DNA from: Boswellia sacra
Lineage: Eukaryota; Streptophyta; Magnoliopsida; Sapindales; Burseraceae
Direction: 5' to 3'
Length of the DNA: 64,000 bases
Assembly: GCA_013180625.2 (NCBI GenBank)
Contig: SNVD02010487.1
Span: 310,001-374,000, forward strand
The stretch's first letter is position 1. The number at the start of each line of letters is the position of its first letter. The translations under genes were made by a program, and so were the position numbers. Shown piece after piece: positions 14,151-24,006 of this stretch. The notes under the pieces were generated by a model that had not been told where the DNA came from, did no database searches, and was given only the letters and a program-made list of their open reading frames with translations.

Positions 14151-15600
14151 TACGATTGATGTTAAAATCTGGCGACCCAAGTCATGAGTGGTGAGGGATC
14201 TGGAGTTTGGAGGCGTTGGACGTTGGTGGAGTTAAAAAGAAAGGTTTTCTTAGATGCTGGCAACAAGAGAATGACAAGGAGATCGATCTTCTCTTTGTTT
14301 TTTTATTTTGCCACTTTTTAAGCCCAAACGACGTCGCTTTGACTGCCTTTTTTTTTATTGAACAAAAACGACACAGTTTGGATGTACAGTTTTTTCATTT
14401 TCTATACTTTCTTATTATTTTTTAACTCTAAATTTTATTGAGTCACTATTTAAACATGAAATTATATTATTGAAAAATTTTTTTAATTCCTAATTCATAA
14501 GATTTTTTAACTAAATATTAATTCTTTTCCTTAACTTGCAAATTTTACATTTATTTATTTCCTTAAATTCTTTCATTTAAAAATTATATTTTCTAATGAA
14601 TTAAAATTAAAATTAAAATTTATTTCCTTTTTCATAAAAAAATTTAATTTCATGTTATGTATTTTAAAATTTTATATATTATTATATTTTTGTACATACT
14701 TGTCATTGTCTAAAAATGTAATAAATATATAATAAAGTCAAAACAAAGAGTGATAAAAATGAAAGAAAAAGGTAGATTTGACTTTCATACTAGCGTTATA
14801 TTTCTCACTTTTTTGAAAGAACGCCAAATAAAAAAATTAGAACGTGATAAATATGTAAAAATTTCTTGTAATGTGCATGTAAAAAATTTTAATAATTAAT
14901 GTAATTTTCCATAACATTTAAAATTCAAAATATTTTTAATTATTTTTAAAATTTTAATATGATTTTTTAAATGTAATAATATAAAATTATTTTTTTATTT
15001 TGATATTTAATATTTTCTTTTTAATATGAAAATAAATAATATAGAATTGGATTTGTTGCAAGTTGCCAAAAGGTAGCTTTTGCAATGTGCATTTATTGCA
15101 CATTGCGAAAGGCCTGTTGCCATAGCCTTTTTTCTTCTAGGCCTATTGCTCATCCTCCCCATTCTCATATTATAAGAATGCTTCTTATTTTGTAGAGATA
15201 CTTCTATAAATTTTTTGCAATTCTTCTCAAATTTCCACTTAATCTCACATTGATCAAGTCTTCATTAAGTAATTATTATATTTTTGTTGCAATCTACACT
15301 TTAGAGTAAAAGACAAAAGTCTTGTTAATTTTAATAAGCAAGATACATATATAAAATTTAAAAATAAATATCATGTAAGTAATGTTTTATGAAATAAGAA
15401 ACAAAATTTAAATAATTTCAGTCGATAGATGACATATTCATTTCTCAAAGTCATCATTTATATGTAAAACCTAAAGATGAGTAACTTTCAGGGGTGATTA
15501 GGGGTGATTATGAAAAATTTTAATATATTAAAAATTCACGTAATTTTACTAAACTATATAAACAAAATAATCTCCAAAACCTAACCTAAAACCTAAACCA
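14151..15600. other. AT-rich interior of the CACTA element, no gene recognised
   Basis: Apart from a small open frame at 14207-14425 without recognisable features, this stretch is very AT-rich non-coding DNA. No terminal structure marking the left edge of the inserted retroelement segment could be found here. Confidence 0.4.
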
Positions 15601-15853
15601 AGTCGTCTCTCTCATTCTCTCTAGCGCCGCAGCACATCCTCCGTGACTTGTCGATTCCAGCCTCGCTGACTCCAACAGCCCCGCGAGGCACTGACTCTAG
15701 CAACCCTGCTACTCGCCAAATCCAGCGGTCTTTCCAAAAAGGGTAAACTCAGAAGGAAGCAGAGAACACTTCCAAAAAGGGTCGATGCTTGCAGATCAAA
15801 GAGAAGAACGAACTCAACATATTTTCGGTAATATCTTTCCTCTTCTCTTTGCT

Positions 15854-16396
15854 ATGGATAATGAAAACATTCTTTCAGCCCTTCAAAAACGCTTTCCTTC
15901 ACTCCCTCAAAATGCTCTGGTAAAAATCTATAAAGCACGATTTAACAGATTTAGGATGTTGATGATTAAGAAAATTCCTGTGGACATCCGCTGGTTAATC
16001 GAAGCTAAGGTTAGATTAGCTAGCGAATTTGAAATTGATTTTACAGCATACATGCCTAGTCTAGGAAAAAGCACTCTCGCCAAAAGGCGACGTGCTAAAA
16101 GGTTACAAGTCTGTTATAGGTGTGCTAGATAGAATTGTAACCAGAAATGTCGTTCTTTAGGATTTGTGTCTAAAAATAGGGAAGATAAGTTGCAGTTCAT
16201 CAAGGATGGACTGAGTAAAGAATCGTTAGATAATATCTTACTGACTCTTGAGAATCATTCTTGTGGATTAGTGCAAAGAGAACTGATGAAATTGTGGACA
16301 CAATTCTGAATAGAATATCAACAATATAGTCCAGGAAATCTGACTCTAAATGATTCTGTTTGCCAGTTTGCAAGAAAACTGGATGGAAAGATGTGA
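15854..16396 (+). pseudogene. Carlavirus-type nucleic-acid-binding protein (NABP) gene, broken; copy A
   Basis: This is homologous throughout to the open gene at 57961-58509: the N-terminal helix, a PVDIRWLIEAKVRL segment, a basic GKSTLAKRRRAKR patch, the first CxxC of a zinc finger and a conserved FIKDGLSKES segment. Relatives in carlaviruses bind nucleic acid and can suppress RNA silencing. Two in-frame stops break it: TAG at 16130-16132, between the second and third finger cysteines, and TGA at 16307-16309. The start ATG at 15854 aligns with the start of the intact copy; an upstream ATG at 15785 adds a non-homologous 23-residue leader. It lies 532 bp before a LOG gene in the same order as in the complete element. 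Confidence 0.7.
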
Positions 16397-16539
16397 GCCA
16401 CAATTTTTCGTGAATTTTTCATATTGTTGTTTCTCTCTTAAGTTTTTTTATCACTATTTTTTTCTTTCTTCTTTCTTTTTTCCTTATTGTTTATCATGTT
16501 ATTATTGTTATTTAGTCATTTTTGATTGTGTATCTTTTA

Positions 16540-16750
16540 GTTTTGACAAACCACGCAGCTTTTCATAAAGTCAAAGTAGGAGATAAGTCAAACTTCTCAT
16601 GCTTCATCTGGGAGACAAGTGTGGCGGTTTTGTCAAACCTCGCCGAAAGTATATTTCCATTTTTCATGCTTCACGCAGGAGACAAGTGTGTAAGTTTTGT
16701 CAAACCCTGTCGAAAGCATATCTCATTTTTTCAAATCTTGGGGCGATAAA
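16540..16750 (+). repeat. Three degenerate tandem units between NABP and LOG (copy A)
   Basis: Units begin GTTTTGWCAAACC at about 16540, 16626 and 16694, and share GCTTCAYSYRGGAGACAAGTGTG blocks. Spacing is 68-86 bp. The equivalent spacer in the complete element (58510-58751) lacks them. Function is unknown. Confidence 0.6.
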
Positions 16751-16928
16751 TCTGTATCGAGTAACCCCCACCGAAATTATGTCCCTATGTGTCAAATTTG
16801 AGAGTTTTACGTGTGTATATATCCATTTTGCATATTTTCAAATGTCATTTTATAACCTGTCTTGAACTTGAATAGCATAATACCTAACATGCATCATTGT
16901 CTTACACAAGGTTAGAACACTTGTAGAA

Positions 16929-17579
16929 ATGGAGAAAACACCAATTCGGCGATTCCGCAATATATGCGTATTTTGCGGATCGCAATTTGGTAAAGATGGA
17001 GAGTTTACAACAGCAGCTCTTAATCTTGGTAGGGCATTAGCTGAGAGGGGTATTCATTTGATTTATAGAGGGGGTAGTCTTGGGTTAATGGGGTGTGTGT
17101 CAACAGCTGCATCCCTAGGAGGGAGCAAAGTTCTCGGCATTATCCCTAAATCATTAGCTGTACGAGATATCGTAGGCAACACAATCGGGGAAGAGTTACA
17201 GGTCTCTAGCATGCATGAGCGTATTGCACATATGGTTGTTAAGTCCAATGCATTTATAGCTTTGCCTGGTGGTTATGGTACATTAGAGGAGATATTTCAA
17301 ATCACCTCTTGGGCACAGCTAAACATCCATCGGAAACCCATTGGTTTGTTAAATGTTAATAATTTTTTTGATGGTTTGTTGTCCTTTCTTGATCAAGCTG
17401 TAGAAAAAAATTTCATCTCACCATCAGCAAGGCAAATCCTGGTTACAGCTTCAACTGCAGGGGAGTTAATTGACAAACTACAAGAATTCGTCTATTCGCC
17501 TGATCCAATAATGGCTCGGATAGATTGGTTTGGAGAAGGCAATAAAAGGCGTAGACTAGATTTAACGCTCCATCTGTAA
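16929..17579 (+). CDS. LOG-like cytokinin riboside 5'-monophosphate phosphoribohydrolase, copy A (inside CACTA)
   Basis: A 216-residue open frame of the LOG (YgdD/lysine-decarboxylase-like fold) family. LOG enzymes release active free-base cytokinin and ribose 5-phosphate from cytokinin riboside monophosphates. Visible landmarks are FRNICVFCGSQ (residues 9-19), MHERIA near 94, PGGYGTLEE near 112-120, and HRKPIGLLNV. The Rossmann glycine motif that is usually YGGG reads YRGG here (Arg at residue 47, codon 17067-17069), which may impair nucleotide binding. Host LOG genes have several introns; this has none, suggesting capture through RNA. It is about two thirds identical to the LOG at 58752-59396 and shares its LDLTLxL C-terminus. 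Expression and activity are unknown. Confidence 0.8.
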   Translation: MEKTPIRRFRNICVFCGSQFGKDGEFTTAALNLGRALAERGIHLIYRGGSLGLMGCVSTAASLGGSKVLGIIPKSLAVRDIVGNTIGEELQVSSMHERIAHMVVKSNAFIALPGGYGTLEEIFQITSWAQLNIHRKPIGLLNVNNFFDGLLSFLDQAVEKNFISPSARQILVTASTAGELIDKLQEFVYSPDPIMARIDWFGEGNKRRRLDLTLHL

Positions 17580-19420
17580 TCTCTATCTACTGGTTTGCTT
17601 CATTTTTGTTTGTTTTTTTTTATTGTGTTTATTTGAGATTTTTCATGTCATTTCTTTTGAGATTTTTCAGGTTATTTCTTTCACCCCAGGTAATATTTTC
17701 TAATCTTGGCTTTTAAAGTGGTGGCTTAAAAAGTTTAAGTCCTCTTGAAATGCATTCTAGATCTCTTTAATCCATAATGGCTAAATAAGGAGGCTAAATT
17801 TTAAACGTTTTAGACCCATTCTAACTGACTTGTTTTTGTTTGCTGACTTGTTGAACTTTGTTATTTTATAAGTAAGTTTAGTTTTATGTAATTTAGAGTT
17901 ATTATGTGTTTTGTCTTTATTAGTTTCGATTCAAAAAGAGAAATTTGTGGAAAAATACTTGAGAATGGCAGAATATGGGGTTTCTTGAACCCTTGAAACG
18001 CATTCTCTTAAAATAAATATGTAGTTTGTTTATTTCATGTTGTTTGAAGTGTCTTGTTTCTTGTTTTGTTCTTTCATAATAAAGGTATATAGGCTAGAAA
18101 CCTTAAGTCTGCAGGCTACTGGTCCTAAGGATTGTTGAAATATACAATTTTGACTCAGGTGTAATAGCACCACGTACCTCTTTTCTTGCATTTTGTGGGT
18201 CGATGATAACACAATGATTGAATTAAGAATAACTCTTGGAAAATGATAAATGATGCATGGATCTGTGTGCTTGAAATGTATATTGGCTTTTGCTTTACTT
18301 TTGATTCCTTGCACAACATTGAGTACCGAGCCATTATCACTGAGTTATTTGTTTACTTAGAGAAAGTTTATATAATTTAAGTGTTTCTTCAGATTTCAAT
18401 GAATTCTAGAACTTGTTTGATGGTCACTCGAGGCGAAATCCTAGACTGTGCAACATTAGGGAAATGATTTAGGCCATCTTTGGACCGTTTGAGCCTTAAT
18501 AGCCAACCTTGACTGGCATTGATCCCTAGTTACCCCTTTGAGCCTCTATAAGCCTTTTTCTTTGTTAACTCACTAAAAGATTTCCTCACCTTAATTGAAT
18601 TTTTTTTTCCAAACAGTTTATCCCTTACCTATGAGCAAGTAGATCATTCGCGATTACATTTTGAGCTATGTTCTGGTTTTAGGAAGTTAGAGGAGGTTGG
18701 GTTGTGTCATGAGCAATGCAAGTGAGTTTTATTGTGTTTGTAAAAAGAAAAGAAAGAAAAAAAAGCAATCTGTACTTATCTTCTACGTACTTAAACATTG
18801 AGGACAATGTGTTGTTTAAGTGTGGGGGAGGGGAAGTGTAGTAAAAAAAACACAAACAAAAAAAATAAAAAAAAGAGAAAAAAAGAAAAAGAGATCTATA
18901 CCCTTGAGTGTTCTTAAAAAGAATGAAATAACAAAGTCCTACTTGATCCTTGGTGTTGTGCATGTCTACATTAGTGGAGAGTGACTTGAAAAGTAGACCT
19001 ATGGAGTTCATTTATACACACATATTCACTATTAAATATGATTCATTTTTATGCATAAACTCATCTGGGTTACAAATGATTAGGTGAAAATGGCTCTACA
19101 CACACACACTTGAGGAATTGAAGTGAAACGAAACTAATCTTTGAGATGAAATTCTTGATCAAGTGCATTATTTTGAAGTTTTCCTTAGGTTATAATTAAG
19201 TACAATCTTTGAGGCCTATTTGAAAGTTGAAGCATTTGTGTGTTTTCCTTTTTTTCTCGAGTTTTGTTTTCCTTTGTTTCTCGAGTGTTGTTTTCCTTTT
19301 GCAAAAACTGGATAGTCATCATCTTTATTATCAAAGATTCAACTCTCCATAACTAGTTTCTCTTCTATCCCTATTTTCATTTATGTTTAAGAACATGTTT
19401 ATATTGTGTTCCTCTTGGAA
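17580..19420 (+). mobile_element. 3' non-coding region of an Athila-like retroelement, fragment
   Basis: It has landmarks also found after the LOG gene of the complete element: CTTGAAACGCATTCT-type motifs (17735 and 17985), ACATTGAGGACAATG (about 18795) followed by a G-rich GTGTGGGGGAGGGG stretch, and a long A/G-rich tract (18841-18900). These are typical of the region upstream of the 3' LTR in Athila-type elements. No LTR was recognised, so the segment looks truncated. Its exact edges are unresolved. Confidence 0.55.
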
Positions 19421-19435
19421 AAAATGCTTCTAGAG

Positions 19436-19571
19436 TATGGGTGGATGATGTTAAACAACCTTCAGCATCATTGTGGAGAACAAGTGCTGATATGGAAACA
19501 ATAGAAGATGCTAGAGGAAGTTCAGTTGCTTGGCCAACTGAAGCAATCGTTATGATAGATGACTGCTGATC
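19436..19571 (+). pseudogene. C-terminal exon of a CACTA Transposase_24-like gene
   Basis: After an AG acceptor-like site, the frame reads VWVDDVKQPSASLWRTSA and then DARGSSVAWP before a stop. This resembles the conserved C-terminal pattern of plant CACTA second-gene proteins. Its orientation is opposite to the remnant at 10950-14150, which suggests two different CACTA elements are mixed here. Confidence 0.45.
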
Positions 19572-20029
19572 TTGGTAAGTTTTCTATCCCCAGTTGTACT
19601 TCATTCTTTATATGTTAGTTGTATATATAAGTGTCTAGAGACTGTTTATGAAAGCAAGGTTCCCAAGTTTTAAAATAAAATTCAATCATAATTTTGTTTA
19701 TAGTAAAATATAATCCTAGATTTCTTATAATAATTTTGTCCTTTTCTCCAAACTTATTATTCTAAGAATGCCTATTAAGGTATTATTTCTAATGAATTTT
19801 CAAATGTTCTATGCAGTTGATGATAAGAAGTGGATGAAGGTTTATTGCCATAGAGTACCTTTTGGATATAGCCAATGCAATGTACATATGACATAGGCCT
19901 CATGGGAGTTAAAACAAAGAAGCTATCAAATTTTTTGGAACTCTAGCTTTTTGACTCGGATACAAGTTATTACGTTAAGCTCTTTGTTTAGATATCACTC
20001 TTTGGGAAAGATGGACTTTGATATGGAAA

Positions 20030-20799
20030 CAAAGTTTATTTGAATGTTGATTACGCACTTTCAATACTAGATTTATATGTGATGACTTCTACTTGAGCAA
20101 TTCATGATATATATGAGTACGTGAATGTGCTATTATGATTTATAAATATTTAAGAATTATTATGTACATATTGGTAAATAACATAAAATTTATAACTTTT
20201 AAGAAATGATACAATATTATCATTGAAATGTCCAATTGTATTAAATCACAAATTTTACAATAACGAAGAATGCTATGAAATAAATTGAAAAAATTATATT
20301 ATAACATTTTTTTAGTGTTATAAGATATATTTTATATATTATGAAGTCATGGATATGGTAGCAATTATAACATTCATATGCAAGTTATGAATTTTATAGC
20401 ATTCATGAATGTCATGTAAACATTGAAAATTGAAAATAAATTATAGCATTATGAAAACGCTAAGAATTTTATAACACTCATGAATGTTATGTAAACATTG
20501 GAAATTAAAAATAAATGATAGCATTATGAAAATGCTATAATTTTATAGCATTAATGAATGTTATGTAAACATTGAATATTCAAAATAGATTATAGCATTT
20601 TGAGAAAGCTATAAATACAACTTATAGATAACATTTTTCAAGTGTTGTTATAAGTATATGAAATGCTATTGTTTTATAGCATTTTTTATGGATGCTATAG
20701 AGAAAGCATAGCATGGGCAGTTATAACATTCAGAAAATGCTATGAAAACCGTACAACAGCATTCATGGCATGTTATGAAATCCCATTTTTGTTGTAGTG
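20030..20799. repeat. Right end and subterminal repeats of a second CACTA-like element
   Basis: Repeats built on ATAGCATTCATGAATGTTATG and ATAGCATTATGAAAATGCTATA occur four or more times. They are followed by TTTTTGTTGTAGTG ending at 20799, a CACTA-type terminus. No matching CACTACAACAAAA left end was found, so this element is truncated or its left end has decayed. Confidence 0.5.
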
Positions 20800-20804
20800 T
20801 AATT

Positions 20805-21447
20805 TTCCGCTACGATCCCATTTGGTCGCTATATATATATATCATTCTGCAACCATTTAAACGTGGTAGCTAAAGCTCTTGGGGGTTCCTTACCATTTTA
20901 GCGACCAAAACTTTGGTCACAAAATGAAATTTTCTACTACAATTCGATATGGTCACTGTATGTGCCATTCTATGACCATTCATTATGGTAGCCAAATCAC
21001 TTAGGAAAATCGATTTCCTTAACCTTTTAGCAACGAAAATATTGGTCGCGGAATGATATTTTCTGCCACCATTTCTTTTGGTCGCTATAGATGACATGAC
21101 ATCTAGCTACCACTTCTCTGGTGCCTAAATATGATTTTGGGACAATATCTCTTAACCTTTTCAGCGACCACAATTGGTCGCAAAAAGCTTCTTTCAGCTA
21201 CGAAACATTCAATGGTCGCTAAAAGATAATTTTCGACCACTTGATTTTCTACGACTAACGTTGTTTTCGTTGCTGGATAAGGATATGGCGACGATATATT
21301 GATTGCTGAAAAAAATTTTTACTTCGTCAGCTTTGGCCACCACCTTCAGCTACGAACATATACTTTCATCACAAAATCAAACATATTGCTACCAATTTCC
21401 ATCTGTCGCCGAAAATTTGGTCGCTAAAGGGTATTTTTCTTGTAGTG
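20805..21447. repeat. CACTA right subterminal repeats and terminus
   Basis: Multiple TTTTGGTCGCTA / TAGCGACCAAA motifs run up to the terminal inverted repeat ending TTCTTGTAGTG at 21447. This mirrors the left end at 10015-10735. Confidence 0.75.
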
Positions 21448-22187
21448 GATAGCCAAAATTCACATTTACCTAGCTTGACATAAAGGCGATGCTCTCTCAG
21501 TGTTTGGAGTGCTATCCGTAGATGTTGCTCATGTTCAACTTTAGATGAAGAATAAATAAGGATATCATCTACAAACGCAATCACAAATTTGTCTAAGTAA
21601 GGTCTAAAAACATGGTTCATCAAATCAATAAAGGCAGTAGGAGCATTAGTCAGTCCAAGTGGCATGACAAAAAATTCATAATGCTCATACTGGGTACGAA
21701 AAGTGGTCTTGGGTATATCTCCTTCCTTTATTCTCAAGTGATGATAACTCGAACGAAGATCTATCTTGGAAAAACAACAAGATCCTTTTAACTGATCGAA
21801 CAAATCATCGATCCTACGTTAAGGATATTTGTTTTTCACTGTAACCCCATTTAACTGCCTGTAATCTATGCATAAACACAATGAACCATCTTTCTTCTTC
21901 ACAAACAATGCTGGTGCCCTCCAGGGAAAAGTACTGGGTCGGATGAATTCTTTCTCTAGCAATTCTTCTATTTGCAACTTTAGCTCCCTCAACTCTACTG
22001 GAGCCATTCGACAAAGAGCAACTAATATGGGTGCCACACCAAGATACACCTCGATAGCAAACTCCACTTCTTTAGTTAGAGGTAACCCGGGCAATTCTTC
22101 AGGAAAAACATCAGGAAAATCACTTACCACATGAGGAAGTTCAGAAACGCCTATATTCGTCTCTTCTACTAATATACTTGCTATCAT
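21448..22187 (-). pseudogene. Reverse transcriptase N-terminal part of the minus-strand chromovirus
   Basis: Reading down from 22187: [12 protein letters not shown], then [16 protein letters not shown], then [36 protein letters not shown] and FVDDILIYS, the YxDD-type catalytic motif. The frame breaks once near 21810. It reaches KCEFWLS exactly at the CACTA boundary and resumes with a VKFL-type continuation below 10011. Confidence 0.85.
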
Positions 22188-22189
22188 GT

Positions 22190-22760
22190 TCTTGACCCTT
22201 TTCTTGTTTTATGACTCAAGCAAAGGGTAATGTAGTAATACATATTTGTCCCCACAAAAACTGAAAACGATCCCCTCTGGCATGTGGATCATCACTTTCT
22301 TCTTGTGACAATCTAATATAACTTGGTAAGCCAACAACCAATCCATTCCTAATATCACATCATACTCTATGAAATCCATAAGTATCAAATCAAATGAAAA
22401 CCTGTGGCCATTGATCCCTAGCATACAAGTATCCTCCCAACCTCTAGAGTACTACCCATAGGTGACACCACATGTAATATAAAGTCCAACAAATCAGACT
22501 CTAATCCTAATGCAGATGCAAAATGGGTAGATATAAAAGTGAGTAGCTGCAGAATCAAATAAAACACAGGCTCATGCGTTCAAAACTAATAATGTACCTC
22601 CAATAACCCCATGGTCTGCAGGCTCTGTCTACTGAGTCAGAGCAAAAAGTCATCCCTGAGTCACCTGTCCTTGATGTCTAGTGCTTTGAGCTGATCTTGA
22701 AGGCCTAATGGATTGAGAAGAAGCTGCTTGAGACCTCTGAGAAGTCTGATGTGACTGAGT
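22190..22760 (-). pseudogene. Protease region of the minus-strand chromovirus
   Basis: The segment 22424-22209 contains DVILGMDWL, the conserved post-protease motif of chromoviruses, preceded by broken coding sequence. The aspartic protease active-site triplet is not readable in one frame, so this domain is decayed. Confidence 0.6.
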
Positions 22761-22879
22761 ATCACATCCTTGAAACGGTGGTCCAGACTCCCTTGTCAAG
22801 GAGTCAGTTGGGTCTGACTAGTGGCACTCTGAGGACCTCTCATCCCTGCCGAACAATCTCGTTTGCATATGATCATATT

Positions 22880-23826
22880 GTCTGCATCTAAACATATAGG
22901 ACATTGATGTCACAAATGACCTGGTTTCCCACACCCATAACAAACTCTCTGACTCTGTGAGGACCCACTTGACATGGAGCCTTGAGATTGCAGTTGCTGA
23001 GATTGAGAATTAAAGGAAGTCCTACTAGATTGAGTTCTCTGTCTCTTAGCTAAATGATCATGTAATTGCACTCCTCTAAAAGGTATGGCAATACCCTCCA
23101 CCCTATGACTCTAGGAATATCTCTCATATTCTGCAACTAAGGCGGTCTTCACCACATCAGAATATGTCGTTAATATACATATTGTAATTAAGGGTCTGAT
23201 GACATCTCTCAGCCCCTTTTGAAATCTCTGAGCTTTACTAGCCTCATCTGCCACCAAACTAGGTACAAAACGAGATAAGGCAGTAAATCGTGCCTCATAC
23301 TGTTGCATCATCATATTCCCTTGAGTCAAATATATAAACTCATTTTCCTTTTGGTCTTGAAAAGCCGTAAGAAATATTTATCTAGAAAAGCAGTAGAGAA
23401 GTCCCTCCATGTAAGGATGTTTCCTCCTCTAATACGCTCAACAGATGTTCACCACTGTAATTCCTCTTCTGACAACAAATGAGTTGCAATCCTAACCCAT
23501 AAATCCTCTTCAACTTGCAAAAGATTAAAGAGGCGCTCAACTCATGTAAGCCAATCTTCTGCAACATTCGGATCGGGCTCCCCATTGAAAATAGGTGGAT
23601 TGTGGTGTTGGACTTCTCTAAGTTCACTCTTCATTCTGTTATCAACACTCGTCTCTAATACCAGTTGAGGCGGTGGTGGTAGGTTTCCACGAAAAGTCTC
23701 TATAATCGTGTTTGCCACTTTTTTTGCTAATGTATTGGCAACATCCCTCATGGCCTTGTAAAATTCCGACCTCTCACCACCCTTAGGTGGGTTGGAACTT
23801 GAAGCACTTCGTGTAGGAGAACTCAT
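22880..23826 (-). pseudogene. Gag of the minus-strand chromovirus
   Basis: It starts with MSSPTRSASSSNPPKGGERS at 23826, has a gag core (VAEDWL..., then MMMQQYEARFTALSRFVP) and a zinc knuckle CYGCGKPGH at about 22945-22917. Frames shift near 23540, 23380 and 23110. Gag would form the virus-like particle. This copy is inactive. Confidence 0.75.
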
Positions 23827-23985
23827 TATCTAATTTTATCAATGGCAAAACATAAGTGGCAGAATTCTATAACATATGGAACAGAACACAACAAACAGTT
23901 ATTCAAGGCACGTGCAAGCACACAAACATGACTCTAGCCCTCCCAGACCATCTACCTCCTTTTCACATGTCCATAGTAAAGCCTA

Positions 23986-23998
23986 GGCTCTGATACCA
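23986..23998 (-). promoter_or_regulatory. Primer-binding site (tRNA-iMet) of the minus-strand chromovirus
   Basis: The complement of this stretch is TGGTATCAGAGCC, the classical plant initiator-methionine tRNA primer site. It lies 8 bp inside the 5' LTR end at 24007. Confidence 0.85.
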
Positions 23999-24006
23999 CA
24001 CCACTC

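Larger units (their letters stand above)
10015..21447. mobile_element. CACTA (En/Spm) transposon carrying a retroelement segment
   Basis: The left end is CACTACAAGAAAATC at 10015. The right end is the inverse, ATTTTTCTTGTAGTG, ending at 21447. A 3-bp TSD gat occurs at 10012-10014 and 21448-21450, as expected for CACTA elements. Both ends have dense subterminal repeats containing TTGGTCGCT or its complement (10025-10730 and 20805-21447). It lies inside a chromovirus reverse transcriptase. Inside are weak transposase-gene remnants, a second CACTA-like right end at 20799, and an Athila-like segment with the NABP-LOG pair. Confidence 0.85.

Noticed and set aside
14207..14425. Small protein gene in the CACTA
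   Set aside because: Low-complexity, hydrophobic and T-rich translation, with no homology recognised.
16929..17579. Ordinary host LOG gene
   Set aside because: It has no introns, lies inside a CACTA within a chromovirus, is preceded by a broken NABP gene and followed by Athila-type 3' sequence, and is paired with a homologous cassette in a complete retrotransposon.
16929..17579. Lysine decarboxylase
   Set aside because: The PGGxGTxxE family is often labelled this way in databases, but characterised plant members are cytokinin riboside monophosphate phosphoribohydrolases.
23986..23998. tRNA-Met gene
   Set aside because: Only 13 bases match the tRNA 3' end and they sit next to an LTR; it is a primer-binding site. 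The same holds at 34109, 37413 and 51599.
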